DNA of 64,000 bases from Terrimonas ginsenosidimutans (GCF_022012415.1 NZ_JAKLTR010000009.1:214266-278265), one strand, 5' to 3'; shown: positions 1 to 9,150, counted from the first letter of the stretch. The notes: generated from the sequence alone by a model not told the origin. Numbers and translations are program-made.

Positions 1-464
1 AATTGCAGGCAACGGGCGGCGTAAAGTACAACTGGAGCCCTCCTTATTCGCTTTCTGCAACGAATATTTCCAACCCTGTTGCGACAATCAAAGAGCCTTC
101 CGAGAATATCGTGTATAAGGTTGATGTTTATAACAGGATCGGCTGCTACGATTCAGCGTTCGTATCGGTAAAAGTATATTCCTCCGTGCCAACCATTTTT
201 GTCCCGTCTGCGTTTACGCCCAATAACGATGGAAAGAACGACCTTCTTATCCCCGTACTGGCGGGGATGAAGCAAATGGTTTCCTTCAATATTTACAATC
301 GCTGGGGCCAGCTGGTGTTCAGCACATCTGCCCAGGGCCACGGCTGGGATGGAAGGATCAACGGTCAGTTCCAAAGCACCAACACTTATGTGTGGATGGT
401 AAACGCGATCGATTACCTGGGAAAACATTATTCAGGAAAAGGAATGGTGACCCTGGTCAGATAA
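1..464 (+). CDS. T9SS cargo protein C-terminus (type B sorting domain), partial
   Basis: This is the 3' end of a gene that begins left of the window; about 153 residues are visible in frame 3. The last 85 or so residues form the gliding-motility-associated C-terminal domain (CHU_C, T9SS type B sorting signal): FVPSAFTPNNDGKND near residue 66, then FNIYNRWGQLVF near 95, GWDG near 115, and an ending of GMVTLVR at the stop. Domains of this family direct large exported proteins through the type IX secretion system for surface attachment or release. The residues before it resemble a PKD/Ig-like repeat (YNWSPPYSLSATNISNP). The passenger function cannot be judged because the N-terminus is missing. 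Confidence 0.9.
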   Translation, partial: LQATGGVKYNWSPPYSLSATNISNPVATIKEPSENIVYKVDVYNRIGCYDSAFVSVKVYSSVPTIFVPSAFTPNNDGKNDLLIPVLAGMKQMVSFNIYNRWGQLVFSTSAQGHGWDGRINGQFQSTNTYVWMVNAIDYLGKHYSGKGMVTLVR

Positions 465-558
465 AACCCTTTATTATATGCAGGCCGGTGAACGGACAAC
501 CGCCAGGGGACGATCCCGGGCCATTCACAAAAGTCCGAGAAACTCCCATCCATTTGTT

Positions 559-566
559 TATTTTTG
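559..566 (+). promoter_or_regulatory. Candidate -7 element for the M42 peptidase gene
   Basis: TATTTTTG matches the Bacteroidetes -7 consensus TAnnTTTG and lies 30 nt before the ATG at 597. No convincing -33 TTTG is seen at the usual 19-21 nt spacing, so support rests on the -7 element and position only. Confidence 0.4.
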
Positions 567-596
567 CCCATTATCTTATCTAAAAAGGAATAAAAT

Positions 597-1700
597 ATGG
601 CAAAAGCGGCTAAAGCTAAGAAATCGATCATTACAGATAAATCTTACAGTTTCTTAAAAAATTATATCAATAATGCTTCGCCGGTAGGCTTCGAAACGTG
701 GGGGCAGAAATTGTGGTTAGCTTATCTTAAGCCTTATGTGGACACCACATTTGTGGATCCTTATGGAACCGCGGTGGGCGTTATAAATCCGGATCATCCG
801 TTCAAAGTAGTCATTGAAGCGCATGCGGACGAGATCAGCTGGTTTGTAAACTATGTGAACAATGAAGGATTGATCTATCTTAAACGCAATGGCGGTGTAG
901 ATCATCAGACCGCGCCTGCTTCACGCGTATTCATCCATGGAAAAAAAGGACCGGTTAAGGCTGTATTCGGATGGCCGGCCATCCACACCCGCATTGGCAA
1001 CGATAAAGAAAACCAGCCAAAAACAGAAAATCTATGGCTCGACTGCGGTGCGCGTAACCGTAAAGAAGTAGAAGAGCTTGGCATCCATGTGGGAGCCGTT
1101 GTCACTTACCAGGATGGGTTTGATGAGCTGGCCAATGGCAACCTCGTTGGGCGTGCATTCGACAACCGCGTTGGTGGTTTTATGATCGCGGAAGTGGCCA
1201 GGATGATCAAAGAGAATAAGAAGAAACTTCCTTTTGGTTTATATGTGGTGAATGCAGTGCAGGAAGAGATCGGGCTGCGCGGCGCCGAAATGATCGCCAG
1301 ACGTATCAAACCAAATATCGCGATCGTAACAGACGTAACACATGACACCACCACTCCGATGATCAATAAGAACATTGAGGGAGATGTCTCTACCGGTAAA
1401 GGACCATCACTTGCGTATGCACCGGCAATCCATAACAAGCTCCTGGCTTTTGTAGAAAAAGTTGCGAAGGATAAGCAGATCCCTGTCCAATGGCGTGCAC
1501 TCAGCCGCAGCACGGGTACTGACACTGATTCATTTGCTTATGCAAACGATGGCTGTCCATCGGTATTGATCTCCATCCCGCTTCGCTATATGCATACCAC
1601 TGTGGAGATGATCCATAAAGATGATATCGAAAATACGATCCAGCTGATGTATGAAACACTGATGGAACTGACACCAAAGACAAATCTGAGCTATCTCTGA
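597..1700 (+). CDS. M42 family metallopeptidase (glutamyl aminopeptidase / endoglucanase-like)
   Basis: The 367-residue product is a di-zinc aminopeptidase of family M42, whose members form large tetrahedral cytoplasmic particles that trim peptides. Visible metal and catalytic residues fit the family: H76 and D78 in HADE, the bridging D189 in AFDNR, the catalytic pair E223-E224 in VQEEIG, D246 in VTDVTHD and H333 in YMHTT. The length is normal for M42. There is no signal peptide; the N-terminus is a short lysine/alanine stretch. The ATG at 597 follows AAAAAGGAATAAAAT, one of the few places in the window with a purine-rich element before the start. The gene appears monocistronic, with a strong terminator directly after it. 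Substrate preference cannot be read from sequence. Confidence 0.95.
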   Translation: MAKAAKAKKSIITDKSYSFLKNYINNASPVGFETWGQKLWLAYLKPYVDTTFVDPYGTAVGVINPDHPFKVVIEAHADEISWFVNYVNNEGLIYLKRNGGVDHQTAPASRVFIHGKKGPVKAVFGWPAIHTRIGNDKENQPKTENLWLDCGARNRKEVEELGIHVGAVVTYQDGFDELANGNLVGRAFDNRVGGFMIAEVARMIKENKKKLPFGLYVVNAVQEEIGLRGAEMIARRIKPNIAIVTDVTHDTTTPMINKNIEGDVSTGKGPSLAYAPAIHNKLLAFVEKVAKDKQIPVQWRALSRSTGTDTDSFAYANDGCPSVLISIPLRYMHTTVEMIHKDDIENTIQLMYETLMELTPKTNLSYL

Positions 1701-1716
1701 TCAGATAAATAATCAT

Positions 1717-1755
1717 AAAGCGGGCGCACTCTATTGATGTGCGCCCGCTTTTTTT
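1717..1755 (+). terminator. Rho-independent terminator after the M42 gene
   Basis: A perfect 13-bp stem (arms 1717-1729 and 1739-1751) rich in G/C at its core encloses a 9-nt loop and runs into a T tract. The A run at the left foot means it could also stop transcripts coming from the right. Confidence 0.9.
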
Positions 1756-1807
1756 GGATAAATATGAGTAGTATCTAAAAAAGGCTCTTCACGCCCCGCT
1801 TTTAAAA

Positions 1808-2866
1808 CTACCACCCTATCTTCTCCCCCCATTTGCCCAGGCCAAAATACTGATTCAGCGAAAGGTTCAACCCAAACTGGTTATAGGCGGTATTATTCTG
1901 GTATTGTGAACGTGCATAGCGAACCTGCAGTTTATTCAGCACAAGCGAAACGCCCATAGAGAACCCTGTCAATCCATTGCCCGCATTGCCGATATTAAGC
2001 TCTTTTCTGCGCAGATAATTATATCCGAATGCGAGCTCCACTTTATCTCCCAGGTAAATATTGCCTGCTAATACCACGTGACGGAAAATATTATCAAAAC
2101 TGAATTTACTGCCACTGTTCGAATACCCATTCGCATTATTAAAAACGGTATCGTTATAGGCAAGATCAAACTGATGAAGATGATGAAGCGTCACCGAAAA
2201 ACCAAACGGAGAATTTTGTAATCTCTTTGTGATCCCCGCCTGCAGATCGAACGGAAGATCAGCCGGATCAGTTCCTTCATAACGTTTCAGTTGGGTGCCC
2301 ATATTTTTGGCAAGAACGGACGCCGAAAAGGAATTAGCCGTATCGGAATAAGCCACGCCCACATCTGCGGCAAGCCCGCTGGCTTTGTACAATCCATACC
2401 CTGAATGAATGAATTTAAGCGCCATACCATACTGCCAGCGTTCGAGATACTTCCTGGAGGCTGAGAGCTGCATGGTCCAGTCAACAGGTCTGAAATTACC
2501 CAGCAGGTTTCCGGAAGGATCCGTTTGCTGAATGTCTCCGTAATTCAGGTAGTTCAGTCCCCACAAAAAGGTCGTATTCAATTGACGGTGATGATAACCC
2601 AGTGAAAGGTTGGATGAAGATATTCCATCATAGAACGCATTGAAGGCCGCATTCATCTGTGTATGCATGGCAGGCGTCAGCAACGCCGGATTGTTTGCAG
2701 CAAGCCCTATATCGTTGGATGGAGCCGAGACATTAATCCCCCCGAGAGCTGACAGCTGTGGAGTATTAGGAAGCCTGAGAAAGTTAAAAACAGTATTGCC
2801 TCCGAGGGTTTGGGCCTGAAGACAATTCACGAGGAGCATACAGAATATGAGCAGTCCTGGTCGCAC
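1808..2866 (-). CDS. porQ: Type IX secretion system protein PorQ
   Basis: This 352-residue outer-membrane beta-barrel has a signal peptide (cleavage probably after LQAQ, residue 19). The mature start GGNTVFNFLRLPNTPQLSALGG followed by NPALLTP is the hallmark N-terminus of PorQ and the related PorV/PorP barrels. PorQ is an accessory T9SS component; in Porphyromonas gingivalis it acts with the attachment complex that delivers CTD-bearing cargo to the surface. Length matches the family. It is transcribed away from lon, whose terminator-like hairpin lies just upstream, so it probably has its own promoter; a TATCTTCG element lies shortly before the start. It fits functionally with the sorting-domain protein at the window edge and the plug protein near 28.1 kb, though these are not clustered. 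Confidence 0.88.
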   Translation of the reverse strand: MRPGLLIFCMLLVNCLQAQTLGGNTVFNFLRLPNTPQLSALGGINVSAPSNDIGLAANNPALLTPAMHTQMNAAFNAFYDGISSSNLSLGYHHRQLNTTFLWGLNYLNYGDIQQTDPSGNLLGNFRPVDWTMQLSASRKYLERWQYGMALKFIHSGYGLYKASGLAADVGVAYSDTANSFSASVLAKNMGTQLKRYEGTDPADLPFDLQAGITKRLQNSPFGFSVTLHHLHQFDLAYNDTVFNNANGYSNSGSKFSFDNIFRHVVLAGNIYLGDKVELAFGYNYLRRKELNIGNAGNGLTGFSMGVSLVLNKLQVRYARSQYQNNTAYNQFGLNLSLNQYFGLGKWGEKIGW

Positions 2867-2907
2867 TGTTGCGAAGATAAGGCCGTTCAGGGAGATGGCA
2901 GATGAAT

Positions 2908-2955
2908 GAAAAAGAATGGCGGCTTACCCGGGATCTGATCAGGGAAAGCCGCCAT
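2908..2955 (-). terminator. Probable terminator of lon
   Basis: Ten-base perfect arms (2916-2925 and 2946-2955, a GC-rich AAGCCGCCAT word) with a 20-nt loop lie 23 nt after the lon stop. On the minus strand the stem is followed by TCTTTTTC, a short U-rich tail. Confidence 0.6.
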
Positions 2956-2977
2956 ATTTACTATAATCCGGTTAGCG

Positions 2978-5401
2978 TCAGGTAAGAGCGATCTCCAGCA
3001 CCTGCGACATTGTTTTTACATAATGGAATTTGATCCCTTTGATAAAGTCTGATTCAATTTCCTGTACATCTTTTTCATTCTGCCAGCAAAGAATAACTTC
3101 TTTAAGTCCGGCGCGTTTTGCAGCCAGTACTTTTTCCTTGATGCCGCCAACTGGTAAGACCTGTCCACGCAACGTGATCTCGCCGGTCATGGCAAGAAAA
3201 GGCTTCACCTTTTTATTGGTAAGTGCTGAGGCGATCGCCGTCATCATGGTGATCCCGGCACTCGGGCCGTCCTTAGGCACCGCACCTTCCGGTACGTGAA
3301 TATGAATATTCTTTTTCTCGATCAGTTTTTTATCCATTGGAAACTTGTTGGCATTGGATAAAAGGTATGTCAGCGCTGTGCTGGCGCTTTCCTTCATCAC
3401 ATTTCCGAGGTTGCCGGTAAGCTTCAACTCCCCCTTGCCATCACTCAGGCTGGCCTCAATAAAAAGGATATCCCCACCAACATATGTCCAAGCAAGACCC
3501 ACGGTAACACCAGCAATATTTGCCGTTTTATACAGTTCGTTGCTGTAACGAGGCTTCCCAAGGATCTTCTCAATATCATCTGTTCCGATATTCGCTTTCA
3601 GCTTGTTTTCCATGGCCAGTTGCTTGGCCTGGTAGCGCATCACGGAAGCCAGCTGACGGTCAAGTTCGCGCACACCGCTTTCACGGGTATAATCCTGGAT
3701 CAGCCGCTCTAATACTTTATCACTGATCTTGAAAGAAGACTCTTTCAATCCGTGCAATTCTTTTTGCCTGGGAACAAGGTGACGTTTGGCGATCTCTACC
3801 TTTTCTTCCACCGCATACCCACTCAGATCAATGATCTCCAGCCTGTCGCGCAAAGCCGGCTGAATGTTCTGCAGATTATTTGCAGTAGCGATGAACAGTA
3901 CTTTGCTCAGGTCGTATTCCAGTTCAAGATAATTATCGTAAAAAGTATTGTTCTGTTCGGGATCGAGAACTTCCAGCAAAGCGCTGCTTGGATCGCCCCG
4001 ATGATCGTTACCCACTTTATCGATCTCATCCAGGATCATCACAGGGTTGGAAGACTTCACCTTGCGGAGAGATTGCAGGATCCTTCCGGGCATTGCACCG
4101 ATATAGGTTTTCCTGTGTCCCCTGATCTCACTTTCATCGTGCATCCCGCCAAGGCTCAGACGCACATATTTACGTCCGATCGCATTGGCAATGCTGCGTC
4201 CAAGTGATGTTTTACCAATGCCCGGAGGGCCAACAAAACAAAGGATCGGGCTTTTCATATCTCCTTTCAATTTCAAAACAGCGAGATATTCCAGGATCCT
4301 TTCTTTGATCTTATTCATCCCGAAATGATCTGTATCAAGCGTTTTCTTCGCTTTTTTCAGATCGTAAGAGTCTTCCGTAGTATCATCCCAGGGAAGATCA
4401 AGCATCAGGTCGACATGATTATACACAACGGAATAATCCGGAGTGGATGGATGCATTCGCTCCAGCTTCTCGATTCCCTTTTTGAATGCTTCTTTTGCAG
4501 AGGCAGGCCATTTCTTTGTTTCGGCCTTTTTCTGCATTTCTTTGATCTCCTGCGTATTGGTATCGCCGCCCAGCTCATCCTTAATACTTTTCAGTTGCTG
4601 CTGCAAAAAGTATTCACGCTGCTGCTTATCCAGTTCTGTGCGGGTTTTATTCGTTACTTTATTCTTCAGTTCGGCAAACTGCAATTCTTTCTGCAGCAGC
4701 TGCATCAGGATATCCGCGCGCTCACGGAGATTATTTATCTCCAGCAGTTTTTGCTTTTCCTTGATATCTGTATTCAGATTGCTGGATACAAAATGGATCA
4801 GGAATGAAGGGTTCTCAATATTTTTAAGAATGATGGACGCTTCCGTTGGAATATTGGGTGAAAGTTGAATTATCTCTGTTGCAAGATCTTTTATAGTGGC
4901 AACATATGCATCGAAGTCGCCATCTTTTGGAGATTCCTCTTCTTCCAGTTTGTTGATCTTCGCACGGAAATAAGGCGTTTCAGAGGTGATGGCCTCAATA
5001 GTAAAGCGGCTTTTACCCTGGATAATGATCGTAGTGCCGCCGTCGGGCATCTTGATCTGTTTAACGATCTTGGCAACTGTACCAACATTTTCAAGGTCTT
5101 TTACGGTTGGATCCTCAACGGTGCTGTCTTTCTGAGCAACAACACCAATCAGTTTGTCGGCTTTATATGCGTCATTGACAGCATTTATGCTTTTATCACG
5201 TCCAACGGTAATAGGTAACACCACACCGGGGAAAAGGACGGTGTTTCTTAAGGGTAATAGGGCTATCTCATCAGGTATTTCTATTGCGCTGGAGTCATCC
5301 TGTTCGCTTTCGTTCAGAGGTATGATCGGCAAAAAATCCATTTCGTCTTCCGGCTGTAGCAAAAAATTTTCAAAGCTCATAATCAGATCTTCTTTAGACA
5401 A
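2978..5401 (-). CDS. lon: ATP-dependent Lon protease (endopeptidase La)
   Basis: This 807-residue cytoplasmic AAA+ serine protease degrades damaged and regulatory proteins. Order of parts: an acidic N-terminal extension (1-45), the LON substrate-binding domain (about 45-245), a coiled helical linker (to about 340), the AAA+ module with Walker A GPPGIGKT at 391-398 and Walker B VMILDEID near 454-461, and the P domain with the Ser-Lys dyad S714 (in DGPSAG) and K757 (in GGIKEK). Length is normal for bacterial LonA. The start at 5401 gives MSKEDLIM; the second Met (5380) is an equally possible start. The gene stands alone on the minus strand, with a long inverted repeat upstream (5605-5717). Confidence 0.97.
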   Translation of the reverse strand: MSKEDLIMSFENFLLQPEDEMDFLPIIPLNESEQDDSSAIEIPDEIALLPLRNTVLFPGVVLPITVGRDKSINAVNDAYKADKLIGVVAQKDSTVEDPTVKDLENVGTVAKIVKQIKMPDGGTTIIIQGKSRFTIEAITSETPYFRAKINKLEEEESPKDGDFDAYVATIKDLATEIIQLSPNIPTEASIILKNIENPSFLIHFVSSNLNTDIKEKQKLLEINNLRERADILMQLLQKELQFAELKNKVTNKTRTELDKQQREYFLQQQLKSIKDELGGDTNTQEIKEMQKKAETKKWPASAKEAFKKGIEKLERMHPSTPDYSVVYNHVDLMLDLPWDDTTEDSYDLKKAKKTLDTDHFGMNKIKERILEYLAVLKLKGDMKSPILCFVGPPGIGKTSLGRSIANAIGRKYVRLSLGGMHDESEIRGHRKTYIGAMPGRILQSLRKVKSSNPVMILDEIDKVGNDHRGDPSSALLEVLDPEQNNTFYDNYLELEYDLSKVLFIATANNLQNIQPALRDRLEIIDLSGYAVEEKVEIAKRHLVPRQKELHGLKESSFKISDKVLERLIQDYTRESGVRELDRQLASVMRYQAKQLAMENKLKANIGTDDIEKILGKPRYSNELYKTANIAGVTVGLAWTYVGGDILFIEASLSDGKGELKLTGNLGNVMKESASTALTYLLSNANKFPMDKKLIEKKNIHIHVPEGAVPKDGPSAGITMMTAIASALTNKKVKPFLAMTGEITLRGQVLPVGGIKEKVLAAKRAGLKEVILCWQNEKDVQEIESDFIKGIKFHYVKTMSQVLEIALT

Positions 5402-5604
5402 TGTGTCATCCTCCCGGGTCGGATGTCAAAAATTAACCGGGACTGTAGCTTGTCAAGTATCATGCCGCTGGAAAAAGACTGCCAAACGGTGCAAAAAACA
5501 ACCGTTTCAGTGTATTCTTCCCGCCAAAACCGGAGATCCGGCCATAACATGAGGCCGAAAAATACAGCAATTCTCCCCGGATTTCCAAGTGCAGTACAGC
5601 AAAT

Positions 5605-5717
5605 GTTTAAAAGTTTAAAGGTTTAAGAGTTTAAAAGTCTATGCATTCCAACGGAAGGAACATTTTCCAGCCGTTAATGATTAACTTTTAAACCCTTAAA
5701 CCTTTAAACTTTTAAAC
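5605..5717. repeat. Long inverted repeat built of GTTTAAA/GTTTAAG words
   Basis: Arms 5605-5638 and 5684-5717 (34 nt each) are complementary with a single mismatch and are separated by about 45 nt. Each arm is a run of near-heptamers such as GTTTAAA, GTTTAAG and TTTAAAAG. It lies between the porin-like gene, whose stop is 15 nt away, and lon, both on the minus strand, so it could act as a terminator for the former. The remaining gap sequence (5402-5604) shows nothing recognisable. Confidence 0.9.
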
Positions 5718-5731
5718 TCTTCTGAAGCCCG

Positions 5732-6322
5732 TCAAAGGGCGAAGCCTACCCCCACCTGGAAGCCCTGGTTCTTCCATTTATCCTGGTTATCGATATCATT
5801 GATATCATTTAAGCCAACCACGTACCGGCCGCTTATCCGGATGGAACTAAGCTTGAGCTGCACACCACCCACCATTGCAAAGTCTCCTTTACTAAACGCA
5901 TTCCCGCCATTCTGCAAAAGATTCTTGCTTTGATCCATGAGAATGCTGAACTGCGGACCAGCCTGCAGGCTCAGGAAATTTCCAAGTAGCTTATAATTAA
6001 GCAGGATCGGAATTGAGAGATAATTCAGCTTGACCTTGCTTTGATTGGAACTAAAAATGTTCTGATAAACGTGCCTGTAATTACTGTCAACCGTAGAACT
6101 GTACTGGTTAAACAAAACTTCTGGTTGCAGATGGAATTTCTCTCCGAGCCCGATCTCCGCAAACACCCCTAACGAATAGCCATAAGAAAATTTGTCCTTG
6201 AAAGACTCTCCATCCACTTTAGTAATATTTGCTCCGCCTTTAAAACCGATATGGAACTGAGCCATCGTTACGGTGGATACAAACATGCACGCCAGTAGCG
6301 GCAACAGGAATTTCACTTTCAT
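5732..6322 (-). CDS. Porin-family outer-membrane beta-barrel protein
   Basis: The ATG at 6322 gives a 196-residue protein beginning MKVKFLLPLLACMFVSTVTM and cleaved after AQ; a longer reading from 6367 would add 15 lysine-rich residues before the signal peptide and is less likely. The mature part starts FHIGFKGGANITKVDG and has alternating hydrophobic strands and a C-terminal aromatic-type end (GVGFAL), typical of the PorT/OMP_b-brl_2 group of small eight-stranded barrels common in Bacteroidetes. Specific function is unknown. It is flanked on both sides by long inverted repeats (5605-5717 downstream, 6534-6610 upstream), so it is probably a single-gene transcript. Confidence 0.88.
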   Translation of the reverse strand: MKVKFLLPLLACMFVSTVTMAQFHIGFKGGANITKVDGESFKDKFSYGYSLGVFAEIGLGEKFHLQPEVLFNQYSSTVDSNYRHVYQNIFSSNQSKVKLNYLSIPILLNYKLLGNFLSLQAGPQFSILMDQSKNLLQNGGNAFSKGDFAMVGGVQLKLSSIRISGRYVVGLNDINDIDNQDKWKNQGFQVGVGFAL

Positions 6323-6533
6323 ACTTTTTTTATTTTTTGTTTTCAAAAAAGTCAAGGATGATGCCATCCAGGAACGTCCGTTGTTAAATAAGCGATAATC
6401 ATCAACAAAACAGTTTTTACAAACTGATTATTGCTTCATCATTGTGAAGGTTATTATAAAACGGATGCTGATAGAAAACAACACTGTGAAGAAGAACCCC
6501 TATACAGAAATGGTTAAAGTGCGTTAACAAAGT

Positions 6534-6610
6534 AAGTCAAAAGTAAAAACAGAGACTGCGGTGTGTTATAGTCGTTACCTTACCGCAGTCTCTGTTTTTA
6601 CTTTTGACTT
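6534..6610. repeat. Perfect inverted repeat with AAGTCAAAAGTAAAAAC arms
   Basis: Arms 6534-6562 and 6582-6610 are perfectly complementary over 29 bp with a 19-nt loop. The outer part is an A-rich word (AAGTCAAAAGTAAAAAC) and the inner part is AGAGACTGCGGT. It lies 21 nt after the phosphoesterase stop on the minus strand, and the minus-strand exit side is T-rich, so it probably terminates that gene. The outer word recurs at 9048, 19217 and 55731, which marks it as one of a family. The rest of the gap 6323-6631 holds nothing recognisable. Confidence 0.92.
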
Positions 6611-6631
6611 TTTGCTTTGACTTTTATCTTA

Positions 6632-7882
6632 TCAAATCAATTCGAACACCGTGATCTCCGGCATGATCCCTACTCTTCCGGGATAACCGATAAAACCGAA
6701 TCCACGATTCACGTACAATTTTTGTTTTCCTTCTTCATACAAGCCAGCCCATTGTTTGTATACATACTGAACAGGGCTCCATTTGAAACCGGGAAGTTCC
6801 ACACCGAATTGCATGCCGTGTGTGTGACCGGAAAGTGTAAGATCTATATCGCTGAAAGAAGGTCTGACCTGTGCATCCCAATGCGAAGGATCATGACTCA
6901 TTAATATTTTAAATGGATACGCTTCTGCGCCGGTATACGCTTTCTTCAGATCACCGTATTTGGGAAAGTTTGCTTTAGCGCTCCAGTTTTCAATACCGAT
7001 CAACGCGATGGCTTCTTCACCACGCTTGAACTCGATATGCTCATTCATCAGCAACCTCCATCCAAGATCAGCATGAACCTGTTTGAGACGTTCGAGATTG
7101 GCAGCCTTCTCTTCCTGCTTATCCCATTTCACATAATCGGCGTAGTCATGGTTTCCCAACGTTGAATAAACGCCCATCGGAGCACTCAGTTTGCTGAATA
7201 CATCCTTGTAGTTGTCCATTTCATCTGCCGTATTATTCACAAGATCGCCGGTAAACAGGATCAGGTCAGGCTTTTCCTTCATGATCTTCTCGATTCCTTT
7301 TTCAACAGCTTTCTTATCGGCAAAGCTTCCTGAATGGATATCCGAGATCTGCACCACTTTCAATCCTTTGAAAGATCCGGGAAGATTATCAAAAGCCAGT
7401 GACAGCCTGTTAATATGATATTTATACTTATTGCCGAACCCGTAGATCAGCGTCCCGAACAGACTTCCACCCACAAGCATTCCGATCCATGAAAGAAATA
7501 CTGAACGGGAGATCTTCTCGCCTTGCTGCAGGGTTTCGCCTTCGGTATTGGAGAAAAACAATTTGCCGGCGGCCCATTGAATGCCGCGGCGAAGGTCGTC
7601 GACCAGGAAAAAAACTGCGGCGATCACTTTTGCGAAAAATATCCCCGCAATAATGGCGAAGATCGTGCTGCTGGTCAGTTTTGCCTGGTTACCAAGGTGC
7701 AAATAAGGCAGGATCAGGAGCAGGAGAATGGCGCCCGCAGACAGGATCCAGTAGCCGTAATAGATGAAAATCCGGGCTTTAGCGCCGGCTGGGGCTGTTA
7801 CCACCTTCACGGCCTGGAAGACATAAAAGTCCAGCAGCACCATAAAACAGATCAATATCCACCAAAAAGGAGTGTTACGCAT
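6632..7882 (-). CDS. Membrane-anchored metallophosphoesterase (YaeI-like)
   Basis: This 416-residue protein has N-terminal membrane helices (about 7-28, 40-60, 72-95 and 126-147) followed by a calcineurin-like phosphoesterase domain. Di-metal motifs are visible: QISDIHSG (D181, H183), TGDLVNN (D213), GNHDYAD (N244, H245, D246), MSHDPSHW and the closing SGHTHGMQFG. The layout matches YaeI/YkuE-type enzymes, some of which hydrolyse UDP-2,3-diacylglucosamine-like or other phosphodiester substrates at the membrane; the substrate here is not determinable. A -7-like TAATTTTG (7893-7900, minus) lies 10 nt before the ATG. Confidence 0.93.
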   Translation of the reverse strand: MRNTPFWWILICFMVLLDFYVFQAVKVVTAPAGAKARIFIYYGYWILSAGAILLLLILPYLHLGNQAKLTSSTIFAIIAGIFFAKVIAAVFFLVDDLRRGIQWAAGKLFFSNTEGETLQQGEKISRSVFLSWIGMLVGGSLFGTLIYGFGNKYKYHINRLSLAFDNLPGSFKGLKVVQISDIHSGSFADKKAVEKGIEKIMKEKPDLILFTGDLVNNTADEMDNYKDVFSKLSAPMGVYSTLGNHDYADYVKWDKQEEKAANLERLKQVHADLGWRLLMNEHIEFKRGEEAIALIGIENWSAKANFPKYGDLKKAYTGAEAYPFKILMSHDPSHWDAQVRPSFSDIDLTLSGHTHGMQFGVELPGFKWSPVQYVYKQWAGLYEEGKQKLYVNRGFGFIGYPGRVGIMPEITVFELI

Positions 7883-7892
7883 ATCAAAGCTT

Positions 7893-7900
7893 CAAAATTA
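7893..7900 (-). promoter_or_regulatory. Candidate -7 element for the phosphoesterase gene
   Basis: On the minus strand this reads TAATTTTG, matching TAnnTTTG, and ends 10 nt before the start codon at 7882. It predicts a 5' untranslated region of only a few nucleotides. No -33 TTTG is visible. Confidence 0.35.
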
Positions 7901-8053
7901 AAGATCAGGACTTTACGGATAATTTTTTACTGAACACTTATTTTTGCCGGATAGTTCACCGAATGGGCAAAACTAAATTTTGCGGTCTACCCTTCAGACG
8001 GCAATTTTACCAGGAACTATGTCGTGTGAGGTGTGTTGTTTGGAGGAGTTTGA

Positions 8054-8153
8054 GTTTAATAGTTTAAATGTTTAAAAGTTTTAAAGTTTAGGTGTAAGCG
8101 TAAGCTGCAGAACTTTTAAACTTTTCAACTTTCAAACATTTAAACTTTTAAAC
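8054..8153. repeat. Imperfect GTTTAAA inverted repeat in a divergent promoter region
   Basis: The left arm (8054-8090) and the right arm (about 8113-8153) are runs of GTTTAAA-type words in opposite orientation. The outer 24 nt pair with two mismatches and the inner part is looser. It is the same word family as at 5605-5717. It sits between the phosphoesterase (minus) and parA (plus), which diverge, so it cannot be a terminator for either. The rest of 7883-8209 shows no gene. Confidence 0.85.
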
Positions 8154-8209
8154 TTCGCTGCCGGTCACTATTTTGTGAACGACTTATAAATAAATCTGTT
8201 ATATCCTTT

Positions 8210-9013
8210 ATGGCAAGAATCATTGGCGTGGCGAATCAAAAAGGGGGCGTGGGCAAAACTACAACTGCTATTAATCTGGCGGCCAGTTTTGCTGTCCTCG
8301 AATATAAGACCCTGCTGGTAGATGGGGACCCGCAGGCAAATAGCACCACGGGTGTGGGGTTTGACCTGCATAATATCACCCAAAGTCTGTATGACTGCAT
8401 GGTAAACCAGGCGCAGGCGAAGGACGTGATCCTGAAATCGGAAATTCCGAACCTGGATCTGATCCCTTCGCATATTGACCTGGTTGGTGCGGAAATCGAA
8501 ATGATCAACTATCCCAACCGCGAAACAGTGATGAAAAGCCTGTTGGAAGCAGTAAAGGATGAATACGATTTCATCATCATCGATTGCTCTCCTTCACTTG
8601 GCCTGATCACGGTAAATGCCCTCACAGCGGCAGATTCGGTTGTTGTGCCTGTACAGTGTGAATTTTTCGCATTGGAAGGTTTGGGCAAATTGCTTAACAC
8701 GATCAAGATCGTACAAAGCCGCCTGAACCCGGCCCTCGTGATCGAAGGCATCCTGATGACAATGTATGACGGCCGTCTCCGCCTTTGCAACCAGGTGGTG
8801 AGTGAAGTACGCCGGCACTTTGAAGAGATGGTGTTCAATACGATCATTCACCGGAATGCACGCCTCGCAGAAGCGCCAAGCGTTGGCAAACCAGTGATCC
8901 TCTACGATGCGCCGAGCAAAGGCTCTATGAACTACCTGAACCTCGCCAAAGAGATCCTGCAGAAGAATGATATGACGAAGATCAAGAATGACGAAAAAGT
9001 TTTAGAACTGTAA
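8210..9013 (+). CDS. parA: ParA/Soj family chromosome-partitioning ATPase
   Basis: This 267-residue cytoplasmic P-loop ATPase has the deviant Walker A motif KGGVGKTTT (residues 11-19) with the signature Lys at K11, the Walker A' region [10 protein letters not shown] near 40, and Walker [11 protein letters not shown] near 123. It drives segregation of chromosome origins together with ParB, by ATP-dependent non-specific DNA binding and ParB-stimulated hydrolysis. parB follows on the same strand after a 137-nt gap containing an inverted repeat, so the two may not be simply co-translated. Length and motifs are those of small chromosomal ParA without an N-terminal DNA-binding extension. I found no palindrome of the TGTTTCACGTGAAACA parS type between 7.9 and 10.9 kb. 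Confidence 0.96.
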   Translation: MARIIGVANQKGGVGKTTTAINLAASFAVLEYKTLLVDGDPQANSTTGVGFDLHNITQSLYDCMVNQAQAKDVILKSEIPNLDLIPSHIDLVGAEIEMINYPNRETVMKSLLEAVKDEYDFIIIDCSPSLGLITVNALTAADSVVVPVQCEFFALEGLGKLLNTIKIVQSRLNPALVIEGILMTMYDGRLRLCNQVVSEVRRHFEEMVFNTIIHRNARLAEAPSVGKPVILYDAPSKGSMNYLNLAKEILQKNDMTKIKNDEKVLEL

Positions 9014-9047
9014 GGTGGGTTTGTATTAAAAAAGGACCGCCCGCAGA

Positions 9048-9136
9048 ATTAAAAAGTCAAAATTAAAAAATAGCGGCTCCGGCAATAAAAGGCTGATTTG
9101 ACCGAGGCGGGTATTTTTTAATTTTTACTTTTTAAT
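9048..9136. repeat. AATTAAAAAGT inverted repeat between parA and parB
   Basis: Arms 9048-9072 and 9112-9136 (25 nt each) are complementary except for one position, with a 39-nt loop. The word is the A-rich ATTAAAAAGT(C/A)AAAATTAA family also found at 6534, 19217 and 55731. The right arm ends 14 nt before the parB ATG. Confidence 0.88.
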
Positions 9137-9150
9137 TTTGAATTATTATA

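Noticed and set aside
4325..4868. Overlapping hydrophobic frames antisense to lon
   Set aside because: They are shadows of the conserved Lon coding frame and show no domain.
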